Below are positions 50,822 through 60,510 of a stretch of 64,000 bases of DNA, one piece after another. The DNA is taken from contig NZ_JBJDPS010000002.1 in NCBI RefSeq assembly GCF_044901685.1, forward strand, positions 806,001 through 870,000, in the 5' to 3' direction. Every line of letters starts with the position of its first letter. Positions within the stretch are counted from its first letter, which is position 1. Position numbers and translations under genes: made by a program. The notes under the pieces were generated by a model, which was not told where the DNA came from, made no database searches, and saw only the letters and a list, made by a program, of their open reading frames with translations. Source of the stretch: Micromonospora_G sp044901685 (lineage in GTDB: Bacteria; Actinomycetota; Actinomycetes; Mycobacteriales; Micromonosporaceae).

Positions 50822-50848
50822 CCTGTCACGACGTGCGTCGACTGACTG

Positions 50849-53800
50849 TTACGGGGTGCTGCCGCCGAACTCGACCCAGTTGAGGTTGACCAGGCCCGTG
50901 GTGGGGCCGCCGCTCACCGGGTTGAACACCAGGTAGAGCCGCTGGGCACCGGCCGGGTGGTTCACCGGAACGGACTGGCTGGCGTACGCGCCGTTGCCGC
51001 TGGTGGCGTTCAGCGTCGCGGTGGCGACCAGTGCGCCGGTCGGCGAGCCGACCCGCAGCTCCACGTTGGCGCGTGGCTGGCCGACGGTGGTGGCCGAACC
51101 GCCCGAGTAGCGGAAGGTTACCGTGCTGACCCCGTCGAAGTTGATCGGGTCGAACGCGATGTGGTCACCGGCGTCGATGCCGGTGACCTGGTTGCCGCCC
51201 CCGGTGTCGGTGCTGGCCGCGATCGTCACGCCCTGCTGGACCTGGGCGTGCTCGGCCTGCTGCCGCCGTACCTGGATGACCGCCTGGCCGACCGTGGTGA
51301 GCGCCGGTTGGCCGTTGCCGCCCAGGTCGGTGTAGGTGGCGCTGATCCCGCCGTAGAGGTAACCACCGGCGTGGTCGGCCCCGTCCGCCGGGGTGGGCAG
51401 GGTGCCGGTGCAGCCGCTGGTCTCGGCCAGGCCGTGACCGTGGCTGTCGTGGCCGAGTACGAACGAGACCGTGACCCGGCTGCAGTCGATCGTCCCGTCC
51501 TCCGGGTCGGTGACGTTCACCGTGAACGGCACCGTGTCACCCCAGTTGAAGAACGTACCGCCTGCCGGCACCGTCACGTTCACCGTCGGTGCCGTGTTGC
51601 CGACCACGATCTCCCTGGTCAGCACCGCCGTCTTGCCACTGGAGTCGGTGACCGTCAGCTTGGCGTGGTAGACGCCGTTGGTGGTGTAGGTGTACGTCGG
51701 GTTCGGGTCGGCCGAGTCGACCGTGCCGTTGCTGTCGAAGTCCCAGGCGAAGGAGATCGACTCACCCGGGTCCGGGTCGGAGGAACCGGCGCTGGAGAAC
51801 TGCACCGGCAGCGGTGCCCGACCCGAGGTCGGGTTCGCCGAGAGCTGGGCGATCGGGGAGCGGGTGCCCTTGACGTACCGGATCATCGAGAGCTGGGCGT
51901 CCGGGTTGGCCCGGAAGAAGCCGTCGCCGTACTCCAGCACGTAGAGGTTGCCGTCCGGGCCGAACTCCATCTCCATCGGGTTGTCGAAGACCACACCCGG
52001 CAGGAACTGCTCCACGCCGAGCAGCTTGCCGCTGCCGTTGGTGCGCATCATGAACAGCTTGTCCCGGGTGAACTCGCCGAAGACCACGCTGTTGTCGTAG
52101 TACTCCGGGAACTTGGTCTCCGAGGTGTTCGCCTCGTCGTAGGTGTAGATCGGGCCGCCGTGCGGGCCGACGCCACCGGTGCCGATCACCGGCCACTTGA
52201 AGTCGCAGGCGCTCGGCGGGTTCTGCAGGTACGCCCCGGCGCAGGTGGTACGGGCCTCGTAGGTGTACCAGAACTGGGGCTGGGCGACCGCCGGCAGGGT
52301 GGTCAGACCCGTGTTGCGCGGCGAGTTGTTCACCGGGGCGCCGCAGTTGAACGGCTCACCGGAGGTACGGGTGACAAAGTCGTAGTCGATGTACGGCAGG
52401 CTCGGCGAGTAGCAGTACGGCCAGCCGTAGTTGGCCGCCTTGTTGGTGGCGAACCAGCGGCCGGTGCCCTCCGGACCCCGGGTCGGGCTGGAGGTACGCG
52501 AGTCCGGCGAGTAGTCGCCGACGTACACGAAGCCGTTGCTGTCCACGTCGAACCGGAACGGGTTGCGCAGGCCCATCAGGAAGATCTCCGGACGGGTCCT
52601 GTTCTCGTAGTCGGCGTTCTCCGGGAAGAGGTTGCCGGCCGGGACGGTGTAGGTCCCGTTCTCCTTCATCTTGATCCGCAGCACCTTGCCACGCAGGTCG
52701 TTCGTGTTGGCCGACGAGCGCTGGGCGTCGTACCCGGGTCCCTGGGTGGGGGACTCGTTGATCGGCACGAAGCCGTCCGAACCGCTGGCGTTGGTGTCGT
52801 CACCGGTGATCAGGTAGAGCAGGCCCTTGCCGTCGAACTTCACCTTGCCCGCCACGTGGCAGCAGATGCCCCGGTCGGTGTCGACCCGCAGGATCTGCTG
52901 CTCGGTCGCCATGTCCAGGCGCGGGTTCGGCCCGTCGACGAACTTGACCCGGGAGAGCTGGTTGTAGCCCTTGAACGCGTTCCACGCGTTCGGGTCGGTG
53001 CTGATCGCCGGGGCGTCGCCCTCGTTGACGCCGGGGGTGGCCGGGTTGTCGACCGGGGTGTTCAGCGTCGGCGAGTAGTAGATGTAGACCCACTTGCTGG
53101 TGGCGAAGTCGGGCGCGATCGTGATCGTCTGCAACCCGTCCTCGTCGTGCTGGTAGACCGGGATGGTGTTGATCACGGGGCTGGCGCCGGTCGCCGGGTC
53201 GTAGAGCCGGATCTCACCGCCACGGGTGTTGTGCAGCACCCGGCCGTCGGGCAGGACCGAGAGCGACATCGGCTCGCCCGGCTCGTCGTTGAGGGTGACC
53301 TTCTCGTAGTTGCCGAGCACGGTCGCCCCGCAGTCGCCCTCGACCACGCCGGCCGCCCACTGGATGCCGCCGAGCAGGTGCTTCTTGAAACCACCGACCC
53401 GGTACGTCTCGATCGAGTGGCCGAGTCCGGTGTAGAAGGAACGACCGCCCTGGTAGTCCTTGCACCAACTCACCGGGTGGTCGAAGCCCATCGTGCCGCC
53501 CGGGAAGCTCTTCTCCTGTGCGGTGGCGAGCACGTGCGAGGCGCCCCGTACGTTGGTGCTGAAGTTGTACCACTCCTCGGTGAGGGTCAGCGTCTGCGGC
53601 ACCGCCTCGGTGGACGGGTGCACCCGGTCGGCCACCTCGACGACACCCGCCTCGGTGCTGGCCACACCGGCGACCTTCGAGCCGACCAGGTTCTGGTAGA
53701 AGGCCCAGTCCGGCTCGGTCTCGGCGGCGGCGTGCACGCCGACGTAACCGCCACCGGCCTTGACGTACGACTCGAACGCGGCCTCCTGGCCCGGGTTGAG

Positions 53801-54169
53801 CACGTTGCCGGTGGTGTTGAGGAAGACCACCGCCCGGTAGTTGTCCAGGTTCTCCGGGGTGAAGGCCGCGCCGTCCTGGGTCACCGTGACGGTGAAGCCG
53901 TTCGCGGCGGCGAGCGCCTGGACGGTCCGTACGCCGTCCGGGATGGACGGTCGCCGGGTGCCGGCGGTCTTGGTGAAGACGAGGACCCGGTAGGTCTCCG
54001 GCGCGCGGGCGGCCGAGCGCAGGGCCGCCGGCCCGTTCTCCTCGCTGACCAGCCGATCCTCGGCGATTCCGGGGTCCGGCGCGGCGACGGCGGGTGCCGC
54101 GACCAGACCGGGGATGGTGATGGCGGCGCCGAGCGTGGCGGCCAGCCACCGGCGCAGGGGTCTTGTCAT
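50849..54169 (-). CDS. Large secreted ThuA / glucose-sorbosone dehydrogenase / PKD / CBM protein
   Basis: 1106 residues with signal peptide (RWLAATLGAAITIPGLVAAPAVA). Domains in order: ThuA (about 58-270; RVLVFTKTAGTRRPSI, GGGYVGVHAAAETEPDW, MGFDHPVSWC), a PQQ/sorbosone-dehydrogenase beta-propeller (285-750; DEDGLQTITIAPDF, FDGKGLLYLITGDD, DLRGKVLRI, LRNPFRFDVDSNGFVYVGDY, MEMEFGPDGNLYVLEYG), a PKD domain (770-855; FAWDFDSNGTVDSADPNPTY) and a CBM6-like jelly roll (985-1106). Likely an extracellular sugar oxidase or carbohydrate-binding enzyme. Monocistronic. Confidence 0.92.
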   Translation of the reverse strand: MTRPLRRWLAATLGAAITIPGLVAAPAVAAPDPGIAEDRLVSEENGPAALRSAARAPETYRVLVFTKTAGTRRPSIPDGVRTVQALAAANGFTVTVTQDGAAFTPENLDNYRAVVFLNTTGNVLNPGQEAAFESYVKAGGGYVGVHAAAETEPDWAFYQNLVGSKVAGVASTEAGVVEVADRVHPSTEAVPQTLTLTEEWYNFSTNVRGASHVLATAQEKSFPGGTMGFDHPVSWCKDYQGGRSFYTGLGHSIETYRVGGFKKHLLGGIQWAAGVVEGDCGATVLGNYEKVTLNDEPGEPMSLSVLPDGRVLHNTRGGEIRLYDPATGASPVINTIPVYQHDEDGLQTITIAPDFATSKWVYIYYSPTLNTPVDNPATPGVNEGDAPAISTDPNAWNAFKGYNQLSRVKFVDGPNPRLDMATEQQILRVDTDRGICCHVAGKVKFDGKGLLYLITGDDTNASGSDGFVPINESPTQGPGYDAQRSSANTNDLRGKVLRIKMKENGTYTVPAGNLFPENADYENRTRPEIFLMGLRNPFRFDVDSNGFVYVGDYSPDSRTSSPTRGPEGTGRWFATNKAANYGWPYCYSPSLPYIDYDFVTRTSGEPFNCGAPVNNSPRNTGLTTLPAVAQPQFWYTYEARTTCAGAYLQNPPSACDFKWPVIGTGGVGPHGGPIYTYDEANTSETKFPEYYDNSVVFGEFTRDKLFMMRTNGSGKLLGVEQFLPGVVFDNPMEMEFGPDGNLYVLEYGDGFFRANPDAQLSMIRYVKGTRSPIAQLSANPTSGRAPLPVQFSSAGSSDPDPGESISFAWDFDSNGTVDSADPNPTYTYTTNGVYHAKLTVTDSSGKTAVLTREIVVGNTAPTVNVTVPAGGTFFNWGDTVPFTVNVTDPEDGTIDCSRVTVSFVLGHDSHGHGLAETSGCTGTLPTPADGADHAGGYLYGGISATYTDLGGNGQPALTTVGQAVIQVRRQQAEHAQVQQGVTIAASTDTGGGNQVTGIDAGDHIAFDPINFDGVSTVTFRYSGGSATTVGQPRANVELRVGSPTGALVATATLNATSGNGAYASQSVPVNHPAGAQRLYLVFNPVSGGPTTGLVNLNWVEFGGSTP

Positions 54170-54905
54170 GCATTCCTCCGGGGGTATGGAGCGGGCCTAC
54201 GGTCGCACCAATCGACGACACCGGACCCCGTGTACGGGTCCGCCGCTGTGGTCTGGTTGCCACGTCCGCCGGTACTGCCGCATCCCTGATGGGTCGTACG
54301 TGACCTCGCCGGGTCGTCACCGTCTGCCGATCGGGTGACTCCGGGCGCGATCCGATGCGGGTGGTCGCGCGCTGCCGCGACGAACCACGTTGCTGATTTC
54401 GAGCCGACCGGACGGGCCGGTCCCACCGCCGTCCGAGCGGCGGAGGATCGTGGGTTCAGCCGCGTCGTGGCGGCCGGGTTCCGGATACGCGGGAGCCGGT
54501 CGCGGCTGCGGCGTGCCGGGTCATCTCGTCGCGATGGGCGAGGGCGTGTTCCGCGGGCGGCGCAACGCTGTCGGGTCCATGTCTCGCTACCTTCCTCGCG
54601 GCCCCGGGCCACGGCGACGATGCGGGAGTGGTTCTCGGACAGTGGCGCCGCCGATGCGCCGCTGAAACGTTCTCTGCCGTTCTGTGCAGGGGATTCGAGA
54701 GCTACTGTGGCTGAAACAGAACCTTAATCCGTGGGCAACACGAAAGATAGACCCATGACCAACTAACTTCCGTCGATACTGACAGAAGTCTCCGTCTGGT
54801 CGGACGAAAGCCCGGTATGGCCGAGGTCACGCGAGTTGTGAATCATTTGTGCGGGTTCTCGTCAGGACGCGCTCCGGCAACTCGTCCGGCGATACGCTCC
54901 GCGCC
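54170..54905. other. 736-bp intergenic region
   Basis: Contains the divergent upstream regions of the ThuA-dehydrogenase gene and the membrane protein at 54906. Open frames here have poor coding character. 54720-54830 is A+T-rich by local standards. I find no clear dyad, RNA or coding sequence. Confidence 0.5.
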
Positions 54906-55445
54906 GTGCCCACCCTCACCCGGATCCGCGCCTGGCTGGTCGTCTTCGTCGTCGGCCTCGTCCTCAGTGGTGTGACCGCCTTCCCGCTCGAAGCCGAGAG
55001 CCGTCTGCTGGTACGGCTGCTGCACGCCGACTGGTCACCGGCGCCCGAGCACCTCCCGGTGCTGGTGGAGTGGATCGACCACGTGCACCGGGGGATCGTG
55101 GCGACCAATCAGGATTTTCCCTTCCTCGCGTACGGCACCGACTGGCTGGCCTTCGCCCACCTGGTGATCGCGGTCGCGTTCTGGGGTCCGTACCGCGACC
55201 CGGTGCGCAACATCTGGGTGGTGCACTTCGGCATGATCTCCTGTGCCGCGATCGTCCCGCTGGCGCTGATCGCCGGCCCGATCCGGGGCATCCCGTGGTG
55301 GTGGCAGTTGATCGACATCTCGTTCGGTGTCTTCGGCATCATCCCGCTGCTCTTCGTGCACCGGGAGACGCGAAAGCTCGCCGGTGAGTCCATGCCGGTC
55401 GGCGGGCCGGCACCGGCCGAGCGGGCGGCGCCCGCCCAGGGCTGA
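54906..55445 (+). CDS. Membrane protein, conserved hypothetical
   Basis: 179 residues from the GTG at 54906; the upstream in-frame ATG at 54849 would add a non-hydrophobic extension. Four membrane helices (LVVFVVGLVLSGVTAFPL, WLAFAHLVIAVAFWGPY, HFGMISCAAIVPLALIAGPI, LIDISFGVFGIIPLLFV), conserved charged turns (YRDPVRNIW, HRETRKL). It resembles a small DoxX-like or DUF membrane family, without certainty. Confidence 0.7.
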   Translation: MPTLTRIRAWLVVFVVGLVLSGVTAFPLEAESRLLVRLLHADWSPAPEHLPVLVEWIDHVHRGIVATNQDFPFLAYGTDWLAFAHLVIAVAFWGPYRDPVRNIWVVHFGMISCAAIVPLALIAGPIRGIPWWWQLIDISFGVFGIIPLLFVHRETRKLAGESMPVGGPAPAERAAPAQG

Positions 55446-55531
55446 CCGGAGCCGACACCGGAAGCCGTGGTTGACACTATGATGTTGGCGCGGTATGCGG
55501 TGTGATCGGTATCGGGTGAGACGAGGTTGGC

Positions 55532-55969
55532 GTGGTGGGCAGGGGAAGGTTCATTCGTTTCGACGAGGTGCGTGGGTACGGGTTCATCACGCCGGACAAC
55601 GGCGGTGAGGACGTGTTCGTACACGCGAACGTGCTGGGTGACGAGAAGTACGCGTTCGCGCCGGGGGTGCCGGTGGAGTTCGACGCGGTGGAGAGCGACC
55701 GGGGGATGAAGGCGCTCTCCGTACGCATCCTGAAGGCGGAACGGGCGGCGAACCCCGTCGTCAACGTGACGCTGCCCGACGCCGAGCGCGGCGCTGTCGA
55801 GCGTTCGGAGGACGACGGCATGTGCGACGTGCTCACCCCGGCCGGGTTCCGGCACGAGGTGACCGAACTGCTGCTCGACGCCGTACCGACGTTGACCGGC
55901 ACGCAGATCGTTCAGTTGCGGCAGCGGCTCACCCTGCTCGCCCAGCGACACGGCTGGGTGGAGAACTGA
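55532..55969 (+). CDS. Cold-shock-domain protein with C-terminal extension
   Basis: 145 residues from the GTG at 55532. An N-terminal OB-fold CSD has the RNP motifs GYGFITPDNGGEDVFVHAN (about residues 16-34), followed by a longer C-terminal part (TPAGFRHEVTELLLDAVPTLTGTQIVQLRQRL) that single-domain CspA proteins of about 67 residues lack. Likely an RNA/DNA chaperone with a helical partner-binding tail. Confidence 0.85.
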   Translation: MVGRGRFIRFDEVRGYGFITPDNGGEDVFVHANVLGDEKYAFAPGVPVEFDAVESDRGMKALSVRILKAERAANPVVNVTLPDAERGAVERSEDDGMCDVLTPAGFRHEVTELLLDAVPTLTGTQIVQLRQRLTLLAQRHGWVEN

Positions 55970-56198
55970 GTGGCGGGGGCAGGTGAAGGCGTCTTTATAA
56001 CACTCGAAATGCTGCCCCAATCCCATTGTCCGCCCTAATCGGAGAATTGCGCCCGGGTTACCGGTAAGAGTGTTCTCATGGTGTTTGCATTGACCTGGAA
56101 CTGGCCTGCTCCATAGGTTTCCAGCTATTCGCGTCGCGCCGCTCCTCGGCGAATTCGGTGTGACGTGTTCCGGCGAAACCATCTGGAGGCGGGCCATC

Positions 56199-57458
56199 AT
56201 GACAAGAATTCGTGCATTACGACGGACGGTGGGGGTGGCGTTCGGCGGGCTGGTCGCGATTCCGGTCGTACTGGCCCTGCCGGCGGGGGCCGCGCTGGCC
56301 GCGCCGAGCTGCGGAGCGGTGGTCACCGCGAGTACGACGGTCACCGCGAACCTCGTCGACTGCCCCGGTGACGGGCTGGTGATCGGTGCGCACAACATCG
56401 TGCTCAACCTCAACGGCAGGACCATCGACGGGGTCGGGCTGGGAGTGGGCATCCGCAACGACGGGTTCGACGGGGTGACGATCCGCAACGGGGCGGTCGC
56501 CGAGTTCGACCACGGGGTGCGGCTCGGTTCCGGCACCACCCAGAACCTGGTCACCGCGATCACGGCCCGGCACAACGAGGTCGCCGGGATCGAGCTGGTC
56601 AACGCCGACAACAACAACCGGGTTGTCGGCAACGTACTTGATTCGCAGTCACAACGGGGGATCGCGGTGCTCGCCGGTTCGACCGGGAACACCGTGCGGG
56701 GAAACACGGTGCGGGACAACCGGGACGGCATCTACGTCGAGCTGTCGGCCAGCAACACGGTCGAGACCAACCAGGTCACCGGGAGCAGCGACCGGGGGAT
56801 CGAGGTGGTCGACTCCCAACGGGTGACACTGCGGGGTAACACCCTCCTCGACAACGGTGACGCGGCGTTGGCGTTGCGGGGCTCGGACCTGAGCACCGTC
56901 GACAACAACACCGTGACCGGCAGCGGTGACGCGGGCATCCTGCTCACCGACGCGCACGACAACCAGGTGCTCAACAACCGGGTCTCCGGGAGCGGCGACG
57001 CCGGGATCCTGCTCGACCTGGCCCACCGGAACACCGTACGGGGCAACAACCTGAGGGTGACCGCGCCCAACGCCAGTGGCATCGAGCTGATCGGGTCGAA
57101 TGGCAACCTGCTCCAGTCGAACGTCGCCAACGCCCAGTTGGGCAGTGGAGTGGAATTGCAGAACTCGTCCTCGAACCGGCTGTTGACGAATACCGCGAAC
57201 AGCAACAACGGCGCCGGAATACAGGTGGCCGGCGGGACCGAGACGGCGGGCAACCTGCTCGACGGCAACACCGCGAGCGCCAACAACGGGGACGGTGTCT
57301 TCGTCGGCAACGCTGGCAACACCGTCCGGCGCAACGTCGCCCGGAACAACAGCGGTTGGGGTGTCTACGCCGCCCCCGGCAACGCCGACGGCGGAGGCAA
57401 CCGGGCCAGCGGCAACGGTCAGGTCGCCCAGTGCTCCGGGGTGACCTGCGCGGCCTGA
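56199..57458 (+). CDS. Secreted right-handed beta-helix (NosD-like) protein
   Basis: 419 residues from the ATG at 56199 (TGGAGGCGG upstream). Signal peptide (GGLVAIPVVLALPAGAALA|A). A long ladder of beta-helix rungs with N-N-x-V / G-N-T-V repeats (NTVRGNTVRDNRDGIYVE, STVDNNTVTGSGDAGILL, NQVLNNRVSGSGDAGILLDL). The G-S-G-D-A-G-I-L-L block appears twice, about 23 residues apart. Probably a polysaccharide-binding or modifying surface protein. It ends in a terminator hairpin. Confidence 0.85.
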   Translation: MTRIRALRRTVGVAFGGLVAIPVVLALPAGAALAAPSCGAVVTASTTVTANLVDCPGDGLVIGAHNIVLNLNGRTIDGVGLGVGIRNDGFDGVTIRNGAVAEFDHGVRLGSGTTQNLVTAITARHNEVAGIELVNADNNNRVVGNVLDSQSQRGIAVLAGSTGNTVRGNTVRDNRDGIYVELSASNTVETNQVTGSSDRGIEVVDSQRVTLRGNTLLDNGDAALALRGSDLSTVDNNTVTGSGDAGILLTDAHDNQVLNNRVSGSGDAGILLDLAHRNTVRGNNLRVTAPNASGIELIGSNGNLLQSNVANAQLGSGVELQNSSSNRLLTNTANSNNGAGIQVAGGTETAGNLLDGNTASANNGDGVFVGNAGNTVRRNVARNNSGWGVYAAPGNADGGGNRASGNGQVAQCSGVTCAA

Positions 57459-57470
57459 CAACCCGGTGCG

Positions 57471-57501
57471 GAGCCGGCCCGGTGAGCTACCGGGCCGGCT
57501 C
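57471..57501. terminator. Hairpin between convergent genes
   Basis: Stem GAGCCGGCCCGGT against ACCGGGCCGGCTC with a GAGCT loop, overlapping the last codons of the convergent YbaK gene. Acts on both transcripts. Confidence 0.75.
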
Positions 57502-57957
57502 CGGCTCGGTCACGTCGGCGACGGTGGCGGCCAGGGCGGCGAGCGCGTCGTCGGCCGCCAGGGCGACGGCGACACCGCGTACGCCCGCGCCGAGGGTGAT
57601 CCTCCGGCCGCGTACGCGTTCGTCGGCGACCACCGGCCAGGCGGTGGTCGAGCCGAACGGGGTGATGGTGCCGCGTTCGTAGCCGGTCGCGTTCCTGGCC
57701 GCCTCCGCGTCCGGCAGTGCGAGCCGGTTCACGCCGAGCAGCGTACGCAGCTTGGGCCAGGAGATGACCCGGTCACCCGGTACCAGGACAAAGACGTAGT
57801 CGTCGTCGCCCCGACGGATCACGATCGTCTTCACCACGTCCGCGACCGCCACGCCGAGCTGCCCGGCGGCCTCGGCGACGCTGCCCGCCGGGCCGTGCCG
57901 GATCACCTCGTGGGTGACGGCGGCGGAGTCGAGCGCGTCGGTGGCGGGACCGGTCAT
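57487..57957 (-). CDS. YbaK/EbsC (ProXp) family aminoacyl-tRNA deacylase
   Basis: 156 residues. YbaK fold: VVKTIVIRRGDDDYVFVLVPGDRVISWPKL with the conserved Lys, and YERGTITPFGSTTAWPVVAD, the substrate loop. The family hydrolyses mischarged Cys- or Ala-tRNA(Pro). Cytoplasmic. Divergent, 285 bp, from the FCD regulator gene. Confidence 0.9.
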   Translation of the reverse strand: MTGPATDALDSAAVTHEVIRHGPAGSVAEAAGQLGVAVADVVKTIVIRRGDDDYVFVLVPGDRVISWPKLRTLLGVNRLALPDAEAARNATGYERGTITPFGSTTAWPVVADERVRGRRITLGAGVRGVAVALAADDALAALAATVADVTEPEPAR

Positions 57958-58179
57958 GATCGAACCCTACTCCGGCGATCGGCGGCCCACCCCGTTGCCG
58001 TGGGGTGCCCCGTGTCGCCGACCGGTCGAACCCGTCGCCGGTGGTATAGATGGAGCGCTACCACCGCGAATCCATCCGATGTCGGCGCGGTGGCCGTAAC
58101 CGGCGGCTCAGTGGCCGTACGAGCGCCTCGCCGCGCTAATCACCGACAGTGGTTGTGAAAGCGTTCAACGGGCTGGTAG

Positions 58180-58190
58180 ACATCGGATGT
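58180..58190. promoter_or_regulatory. Candidate FCD-GntR operator
   Basis: ACATC-G-GATGT, perfect 5-bp arms, 53 bp upstream of the FCD regulator start. Placement suggests autoregulation. Confidence 0.5.
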
Positions 58191-58242
58191 ATCAGGCTGG
58201 TTCCTGTGTGCTGACTGTCCGAGCGGGCCGGAGGGGACGAGC

Positions 58243-58914
58243 ATGGCGCTCACCGACGAAGCGATTCACAAGATCAAGGAAATGATCGTCTCCGGCGAAC
58301 TCCGCCCCGGCGATCGGCTCCCGAAGGAGGCCGACCTGGCCGACCGGTTGGGACTGTCCCGCAACTCGCTGCGGGAGGCGGTCAAGGCACTCTCGGTGAT
58401 CCGGGTGCTCGACGTACGACAGGGTGACGGCACCTATGTGACCAGCCTGGACCCGGGTCTGCTGCTGGACGCGATGAGCTTCGTGGTCGACTTCCACCGG
58501 GACGACACGGTGCTCCAGTTCCTCGAGGTGCGCCGGATCCTGGAGCCGGCCGCCGCCGCCATGGCCGCCCAGCGGATGACCGAGGAGGAGATCGCCAAGC
58601 TGCGTACGCTGCTCGACGGGTTGGGCGGTGAGCCGACCATCGACGCGCTGGTCGCGAACGACCTGGAGTTCCACCGGCAGATCGCGGCCGGGGCCGGCAA
58701 CGACGTGCTCTGCTCCCTGATCGACAGCCTCTCCGGTCCGACCACCCGGGCCCGCATCTGGCGCGGCCTGACCCAGGAGAGCGCGGTGGCGCGGACCCGC
58801 GAGCAGCACGCCGCGATCCTCGACGCGATCGCCGCCCGGCAACCCGAGTTGGCCCGGTCCTGGGCGACCGTGCACGTGGCCGGCGTCGAGGACTGGCTAC
58901 GCCGCGCCCTCTGA
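58243..58914 (+). CDS. FadR-subfamily (FCD) GntR regulator
   Basis: 223 residues. N-terminal GntR winged helix (IKEMIVSGELRPGDRLPKEADLADRLGLSRNSLREAVKAL, GDGTYVTS), then an FCD helical effector domain (VVDFHRDDTVLQFLEVRRILEPAAAAMAA, NDLEFHRQIAAGAGNDVLCSL, EQHAAILDAIAARQP) with the conserved metal-binding D/H/H set. FCD members sense small organic acids. No target catabolic gene is adjacent, so the ligand is not inferable. Confidence 0.92.
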   Translation: MALTDEAIHKIKEMIVSGELRPGDRLPKEADLADRLGLSRNSLREAVKALSVIRVLDVRQGDGTYVTSLDPGLLLDAMSFVVDFHRDDTVLQFLEVRRILEPAAAAMAAQRMTEEEIAKLRTLLDGLGGEPTIDALVANDLEFHRQIAAGAGNDVLCSLIDSLSGPTTRARIWRGLTQESAVARTREQHAAILDAIAARQPELARSWATVHVAGVEDWLRRAL

Positions 58915-59019
58915 CGTACGTCCCCGAAGCCCGAAACGAGGGGCGGTGTCGTATTTCTGACCGATGCCGTTCGGTCGTTCGGCCGAAGGTCATGACCTGG
59001 GAGTCCTACGCTCTGCATC

Positions 59020-59559
59020 ATGTTCGACACCCTTCGTCAGGACTTTCGGCGGAATCGTGATCCGTTGGTCCGGCTCGTCCTGTCGGTCTTCCGCTTCGGA
59101 CAGTGGACAGCCGCCCGCCGTACCCTGACGCGTCGACTCTGCACCGTGCCGTACAAGCTGTTGAACCTTCTGGTCATCCGGCTCGGTACGAACAGCGACC
59201 TGCCCCGCGAACTCTCCTGCGGTCCCGGGCTGCGCCTGTTCCACCCGTACGGCCTGGTCTTCCACCGCGACGCCCGGCTGGGCCGCGACGTGAGCGTCTA
59301 CCACCAGGTGACGATCGGGCGGCGGGACCACAGTGGTGAACCCGAGATCGGTGACGAGGTCACCCTCGGCGCCGGTGCCACCGTGCTCGGTCCGGTGGTG
59401 ATCGGGCGGGGCGCGAAGATCGGCGCCGGGGCGACGGTGCTGGACGACGTACCCGAGGGAGGCCGGGCGGTCGGCCCCCGCGCGGTGGTCACCGGCCTCC
59501 CCGCCGCCGACCGACTCGGCGACGGCGACCAGGGACATCCCCTGCTCGCCGGTGGTTGA
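59020..59559 (+). CDS. Serine O-acetyltransferase-like hexapeptide transferase
   Basis: 179 residues. Left-handed beta-helix with hexapeptide turns (IGDEVTLGAGATVLGPVVIGRGAKIGAGATVL) and the CysE-type active region LRLFHPYGLVFHRDARLGRDVSVYHQVTIG. Shorter than CysE (about 270 residues) because the N-terminal domain is missing, so the substrate may be serine or another amine or sugar. Cytoplasmic. Confidence 0.85.
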   Translation: MFDTLRQDFRRNRDPLVRLVLSVFRFGQWTAARRTLTRRLCTVPYKLLNLLVIRLGTNSDLPRELSCGPGLRLFHPYGLVFHRDARLGRDVSVYHQVTIGRRDHSGEPEIGDEVTLGAGATVLGPVVIGRGAKIGAGATVLDDVPEGGRAVGPRAVVTGLPAADRLGDGDQGHPLLAGG

Positions 59560-59601
59560 GACGTGCGCCAGGCGGTTGCCCGGCGGTGGTCGAGACGTGC
59601 G

Positions 59602-60510
59602 TCAGGCGTCGACCTGCGGCAACTCGCGGACCACCGCGACCGGGCAGGCGGCGTGCTGTAGCACCTGCTGGCTGACCGAGCCGAGCAGCAGGCCGGTGAA
59701 CCCGCCGTGACCCCGGCTGCCGACCACCACCAGTCGGGCTTCCCGGCTCGCCTCGACCAGCACGCCGGCCGGTTGGCCGACCGCCACCTCGCCGGTGACC
59801 GAGACGTCCGGGAAGGTCTCCCGCCAGCCGGCCAACTGCTGGTCCAGGGCATCCTGCTCGGCGCGGGAGAGCCCGTCGTGCTCCGGGTCGGCCGGGCGCC
59901 ACCGGGTCGCCGCCCCGGTCCAGACCCGGATCACGTGCACCGGCGCGCGGCGTCGGGCCGCCCGCTCGATCGCCCAACCGAGCGCGAGTTGGGCGTACGG
60001 CGAACCGTCCGTGCCCACCACGATCCGTTCCCGGGTCGGGGCGTCGCCGGGGCGGTCGTCGGTGGGACCCGCGTTCGCCGGCACCACGACCACCGGGCAG
60101 TGTGCGTGGGCGCTGACCGCGATCGTGGTGGATCCGGCGAGCAGTCCGGTGAAGCCACCGTGCCCGCGACTGCCGAGCACCACCAGCGAGGAGCCGGCGG
60201 AGCGGTCCCGCAGCCCCATCGCGGCCGGCGTCTGGAACACCTCCCCGCGTACGGTCAGCTCCGGGTGCCGGTCGAGCGCCCGCGTCACCGCCTCGGCCAC
60301 CAGACGCTCCACCTCACGCTCGGTGGTCTCGTCCGGCCAGGTGCCCGGACCCGGCCCGGGGCCGAGCCAGGTGGCGGCGGTCATCCACTCGAAGGCGTAC
60401 GCGAGCCGGACCGGCTCGCCCGTCCGACCAGCCTCGTCCAGGGCCCAGTCGAGCGCCCGGATCGCCCCCTCGGAGCCGTCGTAGCCGACCAGGATCGGTC
60501 TGCCGGTCAT
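59602..60510 (-). CDS. Tandem universal stress protein (two UspA domains)
   Basis: 302 residues; two Usp repeats (about 1-145 and 160-300), each beginning ILVGYDGSEGAIRAL / IVVGTDGSPYAQLAL and each ending with the ATP-binding GSRGHGGFTGLL-GS motif. Both sites look intact, the ATP-binding subtype. Encoded 32 bp after the phosphoketolase; an 18-base segment containing its ribosome site and ATG is duplicated just upstream. Confidence 0.93.
   Translation of the reverse strand: MTGRPILVGYDGSEGAIRALDWALDEAGRTGEPVRLAYAFEWMTAATWLGPGPGPGTWPDETTEREVERLVAEAVTRALDRHPELTVRGEVFQTPAAMGLRDRSAGSSLVVLGSRGHGGFTGLLAGSTTIAVSAHAHCPVVVVPANAGPTDDRPGDAPTRERIVVGTDGSPYAQLALGWAIERAARRRAPVHVIRVWTGAATRWRPADPEHDGLSRAEQDALDQQLAGWRETFPDVSVTGEVAVGQPAGVLVEASREARLVVVGSRGHGGFTGLLLGSVSQQVLQHAACPVAVVRELPQVDA

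Noticed and set aside
54335..54727. Long open frame in the 54.2-54.9 kb intergenic region
   Set aside because: Arg-rich chance frame with poor codon bias and no ribosome site or recognisable domain.
58990..59019. Possible Cys-attenuator leader upstream of the CysE-like gene (a short ATG frame from 58992)
   Set aside because: The frame contains no Cys codon, so there is no sensing logic.
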